Below are positions 17,638-25,138 of a stretch of 25,138 nt of DNA, in pieces. This stretch comes from Chlamydomonas sphaeroides (Eukaryota > Chlorophyta > Chlorophyceae > Chlamydomonadales > Chlamydomonadaceae), in NCBI GenBank assembly GCA_001662425.1, contig BDDC01001510.1, positions 1-25,138 on the forward strand, given 5' to 3'. The notes beneath the pieces are model-generated. The model saw only the letters and a program-made list of their open reading frames with translations, did no database searches and was not told the DNA's origin. Position numbers and translations under genes: made by a program. How positions within the stretch are numbered: the stretch's first letter is position 1; the number at the start of each line of letters is the position of its first letter.

Positions 17638-20600
17638 CTAGAGGTACGGCGGCTCGGGCGCAAACGGTGGGTCCGGCGGTGAAGGCGGCGTCGGCCCTGA
17701 TGGCGGCGCTGGCGGCGGCGCCGGCGGCCGCCCCGGCGGCGACGGTGGCGCTGGCGGTGGCGCAGGAGGAGATGGTGGCGCCGGTGGCGCCGGCGGCGGC
17801 GCCGGCGGCCTCGGCGGCGACGGAGGTTTCGGCGGCGGTCGCGGCGGCCTCGGCGGCCGCGGCGGTGAAGGCGGCGACGGCGGCGGCGGCGGCGCTGGCG
17901 GCGGCGGAGACATGATCTGCTGTCCGATGCCTCCCTCGAACCCCGCCAACTGCCCCGCTGCGTCGCCCTCCACCGCGCCCCAGCCGCCGGTGATGCTCTC
18001 TTTCTGCGGAGGCACGGGCATTGGCGCACAACCGGAGGTGGAGGTGCGGCAGGGGGCGAGGGGCCCCTCATGCCTTCATCGCCTTCACCAACGCCGCGCA
18101 GCCCAATGCAACCCATGCGCCCCATCGAGGAGGTGGTCGGACCGGTCCAGGCCGGCGGCGGCGCAACGCCGGCGGAGGCGACGGCCGATTCAGCCCAGGC
18201 GCAGAAGGGCGCTCCCCGCTGCGCCCCCAGCCCATACCTACGCCGCCCACCCATTCCGCCCACCACCGTCTTGAACCGGTCCACGCCGGCGGTGAAGAGC
18301 GAGGTTATGGAAAAGGCGTTGACGCGCTGCACCTGCGGCCCCGTGCGCATGGCCGCGTAGTTGCGGTCGGTGCCCATCCACGCCACGTTGACGCCCGTGG
18401 AGCAGCTGGCGAGGGGGCACGGGGCGGAGGGGTTGGGAAGGTGAGAGGAGGAGGGGGAAGGGAAGGGCGTTGCGCCGTAAGGTGCGGCGCCCCTCGGCAT
18501 GTGAGCCGGGCCCCAGGACGCACACGCGCTGCTTCGGTGCCAACCCGCTCAGCCACCCACACGCGCCGCAAGCCCAAACGGGGTGCCGTATGGGCTGGCC
18601 CGCGTCGTGCGCCCGACTCGGCACGCCGCCTGCGCCGTCAGCCAACCGCCTAGCAGCGCCAGCCACCCCCCTTAACCAACACAGGAGGCAACGTATGCTC
18701 ACACGTCGAAGCGCGGGTCGTTGAAGGTGCAGGAGGTGTTGGCGACCCAGGCGCTCGTCTCGTTGCTCCACACCGAGCACGTGCAGGCCTGCGCCGGCGT
18801 GGCGCAGGCCTTGATCTGGCGACGGACGGGAGGGGGGCGTGGGGGAGGGGGCTTCGGCAGTGTGTCCGGGTACGGCAAGCACGGTCGGTCTGGCGTACGG
18901 CCGGCGCGGCTGGGTAGGTGCCGCAGGCCCGGGGGCATGCGGTGCCGCCACAGGCTCCTGGGGCTGAGATCCGCGCCACGGTCCTACAGTACAAAGTCTC
19001 CTGGGAGGCACGTGTGCAGTCTCTGCCGCTGCAACCGGCCGCCCGCTGCTGCTGGCGCCGCTGCAGGCGCCGGTGTTGGCTTGCGCAGCCGCCGACTGCC
19101 GTGCCCGCAGGCCGTGTTGCGCTACGGTGCCACCTGGCACCGCACCGACAACCGGCTGCAGGTCGCCAAGCGCGTGCGTGGCATGCATCCCGATCGCCGG
19201 GTGCCGTGCCCGTGCAGGCTACGCGCTACGGCACCCGTACACCTCAACACACATGCACCCCTGCCTCGGCGCCGCACCTCGGCCGCGTCGCTGTGGATGC
19301 AGTTGACCGAGGTGGCGCCGCCGCAGGCGTTGCAGGTCTGGTCGTACCACTGCAGGTGCTGCAGGTTGCCGACCTCTGGGTGTGCGGGAGAGCCGGGGCG
19401 GTGGGGTCCGCAGCAGCACAACACATGATGCTGGCATCATGTGGAGTGTGGAGTGGTGACATCAGTGGGCCAGGCGCCTATATGCGTGTGCAAGGAAGGC
19501 TAGTGGTGGATTGTCGTTTTCGCAGAATTGCAGGTCCGGGTTATAGGCTATTGACATCGTTCTTCAGGTGTAAGGACATATGGATGTCGAGCCACCGACA
19601 GCAGCCCTCGCCCCGTAGCCCCTGGTGGTGGGCCGCCCCCAACGCCGCGCACCAAAGCGCGGCAGCAGCGCGGCGCTGATGACAAAGCCCTCGCCCGTGG
19701 TGAGGTTCCTGCTGCCGCTGGCGATGACGAGCGGCGGCGACGTCGTGTTGCTCCTGCGGCGGCGGCGGCAGGGGCGGCGGCCGCCGCAACAGCCGGTGGC
19801 GGTCACGAGTCACGAGCCGCCGAGGCGCCGCAGCCGGCGGTCGTCACGAGGCAAGAGGCGAGCGGCCGCAGCCGAGCAGCCGCGGCAAGGCTCCTGCAGC
19901 CGTCCTTGGAGGGGCCTGCCTGCCTGGCGGGGCACAGGGCGCAGGGGCCGCTGCCGGGAGCCGCGCGCGGCGGCCGCGGAGCCGGGCAGCCAGCGGGCAG
20001 GCCGCACGGGGGTGCGGGCTGGTCCCGCTGCACGGGCCGCACCTGAAGGCCGCCAGCAGCGTGGTGGGCGGGTCAGCCTTGAACTGCGTAGTTGGGTGGG
20101 TGGGTGACTGGATTTGCGGCACACGCGCCACGAGGGCGCGGCAGCAGATGGGGGCGTGGGAGCATACGGGGCCGAGGCAGCCAATGGGGCCGCGGGGCCG
20201 CCCACCGCACGCGGTTGAACACACGACATGCGCCCTCATGCATGCGGCATGTGCGGGTGCCGGCGCGCAGTGCCGGTACGCTATGGGGCTTTCAGTGATG
20301 AAGCCGCGTGGATGTCGGAGCAAGGTTGCGTGGCTCGGCTGCCGGCTGCGGCCGCACCATGTTGAGTACGATGTCGGCGTAAGGCATGCGCAGGAGGTGC
20401 AGCCGGTCCACGAAGAGCCGGTAGATGGCGATGGTGGCGTTGAAGTCCCGCTGGCGGGATGGGCCAGGGGCAGGGGCAGGGGCAGGGGCAGGGGCAGGGA
20501 GGGACAGAAGGGCAGGCCCGGCCTGGGTGCACGGATGGCGCACGAGGTGGGTGGCCATTGCGGCGCGACAACGGTTCGCATGCCGACCGCACACGAGCAT

Positions 20601-21659
20601 GCGACGGCTGCGGCGGCTGCGGCGGCGGGAGCGACTGTGGGTGTTAGGCAGCCGCTGGGGTCTCAAGAAGCGCAGGACGACAGTCGGGTGTGGGCAGCGC
20701 AGGCCGCAGGAGGTGCTCGCGTCACGACGCCGCAGAGTACAGCTTGCTACAGCCGCGCCGCGCCCGCGAGTCCGTGCTGGCGGCGCTGCGCACCGCCTTG
20801 CGCAGGCCACACGTCAAAGCAGCTGTAGTGCATGATTAACGGCCTGTTGAAGTGAAGACAAGGACGCAGCTGCAGCCACCGCAGCGGCGGCGCCGCACCA
20901 GCGATGCCATGTTGGCGGGGTTGCACACGCCGCCGGTGGTGGCGTTGGTGAGGCTGGCGAAGAGGCTGGCGTTGACGCCGGGCACCATGACCAGGCCCAG
21001 GATGAAGGGCTCGCCCTGCGTGGGGGCAGGGGAGGGGAAGGGACGGGCGCGGCGCTTGAGGCTGCGGCGGCCTGCCCGGGCCGCAGCTAGCATGGCATGG
21101 GCCAGGACGAGCTCGCATTGGGCGACACGCAGGGAGGAATGCTGCGGCTCCCCGGCCCCCCGGCAGGTCGCCGGCTCGTGACCTCAGGGCCCGACGGAGG
21201 AATGCTCGCAGGGGCTGGCCAGCCGCCAGGGCCGGGACCTGCGCCCAAACCGGGGCCGGGACCGGGGCCATTGCCAGGAGCGGGTGGGGGCGGGGCTCTG
21301 GCGTGCGCATGTCCATGCAGCATGCCCCGAGCCGCGCCGCGGTCCCCACGCAAGCCTCAAGCCAGTCACACGCGACGGCGGGTCACGCGTCCGCGGGCGG
21401 CCATGCTGCCGGCAGGGGTTGCGGGCATGGGGCAGGCGCGCGTGCGTGGGGGCTCACGGCACCGACGCCCGTACCCGCACGCACGCACGCTCCCGCCCGG
21501 GCTCTGGCCCCGCGAACTCACGCGGGCCACTGGCTGCAGCGGGTCGCAGGGGCTGTACTGCACGCCACGAGCCGCCGGCAGCGCGACAGCCGCGAGCAGC
21601 AGCAGGAGCAGCAGCCGCGCGAGCGGTGGCCGCGAGCTGCTCGAACTGTGCGGCGCCAT
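17638..21659 (-). CDS. Secreted cysteine-containing protein with proline-rich tail, upstream paralogue (complete)
   Basis: Family not recognised; probably an extracellular matrix or cell-wall glycoprotein (inference). Exons, minus strand: 21659-21522, 21015-20899, 20450-20358, 20083-20043, 19753-19653, 19375-19278, 18815-18703, 18405-18264, 18003-17638 (stop), giving 402 aa with consistent phases. Residues 1-32 are a signal peptide with a Leu run and an Ala-Arg-Gly end. The ectodomain (33-312) carries YSPCDPLQPVA, FILGLVMVPG, NATTGGVCNPAN, YRLFVDRLHLLRMPYADIVL, LTTGEGFVISAALLPRF, WYDQTCNACGGATSVNC, CTCSVW, VAWMGTDRNYAAMR and AGFEGGIGQQ. Ten cysteines allow five disulfides; there are seven N-glycosylation sequons. 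The last 85-90 residues are PPSPP, PPAPP and PPRPP repeats running to the stop, a typical substrate for proline hydroxylation and arabinosylation in algal wall proteins. Unlike pherophorins as I know them, the proline block is terminal and does not separate two domains. No membrane segment follows. Confidence 0.86.
18313..18536. repeat. 224-nt block identical to 13596-13819, in the upstream paralogue
   Basis: This is the partner of the block in the other paralogue, in the same orientation at an offset of 4717 nt. It covers the 5' part of exon 8 and the adjoining intron 7. High but imperfect similarity continues to about 18640. A second conserved block covers intron 6 and exon 6 (about 19153-19343 against 14267-14448). 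Confidence 0.88.
20467..20496. repeat. (GGGGCA)5 repeat in intron 2 of the upstream paralogue
   Basis: Five perfect GGGGCA units lie immediately upstream (on the gene's own strand) of the exon 3 acceptor. On the gene strand the repeat reads TGCCCC and serves as the pyrimidine-rich tract of that intron. Confidence 0.85.
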
Positions 21660-22352
21660 GGTCGGGAGCGCGTTCTCGCTGCGGCAAGGATGGCGCGAGA
21701 GGGAGCGCGAGCGGCTGCGCGGCAGCCGAAGGGCTGGCGCCGGTTTATGAAGCTGGTGTGAGATTGGAGGTGTCCTGGGCGGGGAGCGTGCGTGCGTGAG
21801 GCATGGCGTGGTGTGGCGGCGGTCAGGGAGGTCGTTGCTGCGAAGGGCATGTGGCCCGTGGGTCGCAGCACGAACCCTTGCGCACCCTCCTCCAACCCCC
21901 TTGCGGCGCCCACCACGCCTGCCCACGCTGACTAAATCCATGCTTGGCCCTCTCCTCCATAAATGATCGCCGCGGGCGCCACGCCGGCTGTCGCTTCGCG
22001 TGCATGTGAGCTCACGGGAGGTGAAGTCTTGCCCGATGTGGAGCAGCAGGGCGCGATTGTGTTCCTGGCAGTTATGCTATGTCAACAGCAGAGGCGGGGG
22101 GCAGCGGCAGGAGTCAGGCCTCAGTCGCGCCTCGCGCGGTTGATTCGGGCATGGGCGCTTTGGCGCGAAGTTTGTGGAGCGACTGCCTGTCGCGCAACTC
22201 CGACGCAAGTTTGCACTCGCATTGACCCATTGTACAAACGACTGACCGTCAGTGACCTGCCTGAGCTGCCCGACTTTGAAAAAGCCAACCCTTGTCAGCT
22301 GAGCACAGCCGAACCCAAACACTAGACGCGGCCGCGCTGCTGAGCTGCTAGG
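21660..22352. promoter_or_regulatory. Shared divergent promoter region between the secreted gene and PRIM2
   Basis: This 693-nt region separates divergently transcribed start codons. On the minus strand a weak TATA-like word (TTCATAAACC) lies about 85 nt before the secreted gene start. On the + strand the segment 21955-22330 is lower in GC. A + frame open over 21963-22325 has no recognisable protein and ends before the primase start, so it is treated as leader or promoter. Confidence 0.5.
22159..22167 (+). promoter_or_regulatory. E2F/DP binding site candidate (TTTGGCGCG)
   Basis: This is a perfect match to the E2F consensus TTTSGCGCS, 186-194 nt upstream of the primase start codon. E2F sites drive S-phase expression of replication genes in plants and animals, and green algae keep the E2F/DP/RB set. 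The site lies inside the partly symmetrical stretch GGGCGCTTTGGCGCGAAG. Confidence 0.62.
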
Positions 22353-25138
22353 ATGCAAGTCCTTACAGCCGGCAGGGCCGGTGCGGCCGACTTCAAGCCT
22401 ATTCTCGGGCCCGGCGCAAATGGCAGCAATGCAGCCAAGGCGGGCGACCGCATCATTACGGACCTTAGCATGTACAACGTGGCTCCTATGGAGAACATCA
22501 CGATTGAGGAGTTTGAGCGCCTGGCGCTCGCCCGGCTGTCGGGTGCGAACGGCATGCTCGGGGCAGTCGAGCGCGTCCTTCTACGCATATCAGCGACGGC
22601 GAGGGCACGAAGACGGTCAAGCGGTTGCATACACCTTGGCTGTCTGCTCCGCCAGCTCGAACCCGGGCACGCCGGCCCCTGACTCGTGCACCCCGCGTCA
22701 CGTGACCTCAGTGCTCAAGGAGATGGAGGCCTACAAGCTGCGCCACTCCAACAAGACCGACAAGGAGCTGCTGGTGGGGCGCAACCGCAGCATGCACCGC
22801 GCGCCCGCCGCGGCCACGGGCCGGCGCGGCAGCTAGCCGGCAGGCAGCCTGCAAGCAGTACCCAGCGCAAAATCCCATTCTGCCCCCTCCACACACACAC
22901 GGGCGGCCGTGAGTCCAGGGCACCAGGGCACCTCACCACTCTCTCGCACCGCACCCCCATCCCGCACCCCCACCCCACAGGACAAGCTGAACCAGCTCAA
23001 GACCAAGCACATGCGCGGCCTTGCCTCGGGCGCCGCCGCGCCGCCGCCCTCTGCGGGGCTCGCGTCCGCCGCCGGCGCCGGCCGCGAGGAGGAGGTCCGC
23101 GCCGACCTCATCTCCCACTACATCCTGCGCCTCGCCTACTGCCGCACCGCCGAGCTGCGCAAGTGGTTCCTGGCGCAGGTGCGCGCGGGGCTGCATGGGG
23201 GCAGGTAGCGGAGGGGTAAGAGGAGGCAGGCAGGCAGGCGCTAATTGCGCGCTGATGCGCATAAGCACGTGGGCGGCCAGGTGGCGTACGCGGCGAGGCT
23301 CCCGCCGCAGCAGCTGGCGGGGTGTGCGGCCTGGGTGTGCGGCCCGCGCTTTGACGTTCCCTCCTCCCGCTCCCTCGCATGCGCCCACGCGTGCCGCACC
23401 CGCAGGAGGCGGAAATGTTCCGGCTCAAGTTCGGGACCTACGGCGCCGCAGAGCACGTGAGCTGGGGCGGGGGCGGGGGCGCCGCTGTGTGCGTTGTGGG
23501 CACGGGATGCGATGGTGTCAACGGATACGCGTGGCGCACCCGCACTGTGTTGCACATTCGGCGCCGTTAGGGGCCTGCCGGCCCCTGGGCGGGCACACGG
23601 GCCAGCCCGCCCGGCCCCGCCAGACGCCTGCCCCGCGACAGCCGGGGCCGCTGGACATGGGGCCGGGGCCCTCTCTGGCTGCGGCCACCAGGGCGGGCGG
23701 GTCTGGTGCGGGGCCGCCAGTGGCCGGGCCGCTTGTGTCGCGCCTGCCGCCATTGGGCCCACCTCGCCGCCACCGCGACCGCGCTGCTGGCAAGGCAACG
23801 CGGCGCTTGGGCCCTGAGCAGCGCGCGCCACACACAGCGGCCACGGGGCGGGCGCCCTGCTGTCTGCGCACAGCGGCCGCTTGGGCCCTGGGCCGCGATC
23901 TTGATGCGAAGCGCACGGGGCGATGGGCGCCCTGCTGGCTGGGCACGCGCCGCAGCAGCGGCCGCCGCGAGGGTCCTCTTGGTAGCTCGCAACCGGCACC
24001 AGCCTTCGTCGCCGTCTGCTGGCCCTCGACGCCATGTCACCCTCGGCGGATGCCTTCCGGTGCGGGCTCGCCGCGGTGCAAACACGCTGTGCTGGTCCGC
24101 CGTGTCCACCGCAGGAGGCGTTCCTGGCCGCGCACGCGCCGCAGTACCGGCCCGTGCCGGAGGCCGAGCTGGACAGCGTGCTGCCCGACATCCTCACGGT
24201 GGGGGGGGCACGAGAGGGGCATGGGCATGGCGGCAGGTACTTGTGTGTCGCTGCGTGCCGCGCTAGCCCGCCGCCCCCTGAGCCCCCTTGCCTTGCCCCC
24301 AAGCCCCCAACCCCACACCCTCCGCACACACACACGCACACTGCAGGTGATGCAGTCGTGTCTGGAGACGCGCGACGCCATGGCCAAGGCCAAGGCCGAC
24401 CGCAAGTTCTACAAGGTGAGGCGACGGCGACCACCACTAGGTTCACCCAACTTGCCATAACAACCAAATGTGAAGGTGCGACGGCGGCTACCACCACCAG
24501 CACACCCTCCTGCCTTGTGCAGATGTGTTTGTGTGCCTTGTGGGTGTGGGCCTCCCTGGCGTCCTCCCTCCTCCGGACAGCCACGGCCGCTCACGCCGCC
24601 CTCGTCGCCTCCGCCAGGTCTCCTTCACGCGCGTGCCCGAGCTGGTGTCGCAGCGGCGCGTGCTGCTGCGCGGCGGCATGGCGTACGTGAGCCGCGAGGC
24701 ACTGGCGCCGCTGGTGGTCGCGGAGTTCCGGGCGGGCGTGAGCAAGGTGCGGCAGCTGGAGGGGAAGGGAGGAGGGAGGGGAACGGCAGGGGAGGCGGCG
24801 ACGTGGAAGGAGGGGGCATGCGTGCTCGGCCGCAGCCCTCGGGCTGCCCTCGGGCTGCCCTCGGCCGCAGCCCTTGGGCTGCCCCAACGCCGGCCCGCTC
24901 CCTTTGCCCTCCGCCTGCTCCTCCGGCCCCATGCAGGGCCTGTCGGAGATGGCGCGGCGCTGGCGGCAGATGTTTCCGGCCGAGGAGGAGCAGCGCCTGC
25001 AGCCGCTGGTGGCGTCGCTCACCAACAGGTGGCCGCCGCCAGGAGCGGGCAGGGCAGGGCAGGGCAGGGCACAGGGGACAGGACAGGGGACAGGACAGGG
25101 GACAGGACAGGGGACAGGACAGGGGACAGGACAGGGGA
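22353..25138 (+). CDS. PRIM2: DNA primase large subunit (PriL/Pri2), N-terminal part, 3' partial
   Basis: This is the regulatory subunit of the primase-polymerase alpha complex, which starts RNA primers at replication forks in the nucleus. Exons: 22353-22542, 22712-22773, 22981-23178, 23406-23456, 24115-24198, 24347-24415, 24618-24746, 24937-25028; the coding sequence continues past the window, so about 292 residues are visible. Family motifs occur in order: MENITIEEFERLALARL (46-62), VLKEMEAYKLRHSNK (exon 2), DLISHYILRLAYC and ELRKWFLAQ (126-150), MFRLKFG, RRVLLRGGMAYV with LVVAEFRAGVSK (exon 7), and EEEQRLQPLVASLTN (exon 8). The iron-sulfur C-terminal domain with its four cysteines lies outside. 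All phases agree. The exon 2 donor (22774, GTGGGG) is the least certain join. A Gly/Ala/Pro-rich insert at about 100-120 is longer than in animals. Intron 4 is 658 nt. Confidence 0.93.
25047..25138. repeat. Two adjoining minisatellites in PRIM2 intron 8
   Basis: Five GGGCA units (25047-25071) pass directly into a 12-nt array of ACAGGGGACAGG (25071 to the window end, at least 5.6 copies). The second array runs off the window, so its length is unknown. Confidence 0.92.

Noticed and set aside
20819..20852. Extra small exon in the upstream secreted paralogue (frame PLIMHYSCFD)
   Set aside because: It does not fit the phase of exons 2 and 3, and the sister gene joins the same two exons directly without a counterpart.
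17638..21659. Pherophorin
   Set aside because: The proline block is terminal and not a central rod, and I do not see the paired pherophorin domains; the resemblance is limited to secretion and proline content.
21963..22325. 120-aa + strand ORF as an N-terminal exon of PRIM2
   Set aside because: It ends in a stop before the PRIM2 ATG, shows no similarity to the primase N terminus, and contains the E2F-type site.

Overview
This is a nuclear window from a eukaryote, almost certainly a chlorophyte green alga of the core Chlorophyceae type. The evidence is very high GC, short spliced exons with GTGCGT/GTGAGC-style donors and CAG acceptors, a TGTAA poly(A) motif, a plant-type starch branching enzyme, a MYB factor, and secreted proteins with PPSPP-type proline tails. 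None of the real genes is a single open frame. I assembled each one from exons by matching splice phase and, where possible, protein family conservation. All exon joins are predictions from sequence alone.

Layout, left to right. 1-2107 (+): the last seven exons of a starch branching enzyme (class I-like); its 5' part lies outside the window. 2623-5463 (+): a complete seven-exon gene for a single-repeat MYB protein of 643 aa, with an 8-nt microexon inside the DNA-recognition helix. 5464-8369: no gene recognised; the + strand is G/T-rich. 8493-9027 (+): a decayed partial copy of the MYB gene, introns included. 9028-10857: nothing firm. 10858-11843 (-): complete TRAPPC1/BET5, four exons, 166 aa. 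12804-16700 (-) and 17638-21659 (-): two tandem paralogues of a secreted, ten-cysteine protein with a C-terminal proline-rich tail. I do not recognise this family; both copies have nine exons, and all exons except 2, 6 (gapped in one copy) and the first and last have equal length. The downstream paralogue is broken by 370 Ns inside exon 6. 22353 to the window end (+): the first eight exons of the DNA primase large subunit (PRIM2/PriL), with a perfect E2F-type site upstream.

The genes do not form an operon-like pathway. They cover starch synthesis, transcription control, ER-Golgi trafficking, extracellular matrix and DNA replication. The most interesting material is the unrecognised secreted pair. 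The two copies share blocks of near or complete identity running across exon-intron borders, beside exons that differ clearly. That pattern suggests gene conversion or very recent local exchange. Other points of note are the MYB microexon, the MYB fragment duplication and the E2F site on the primase promoter.
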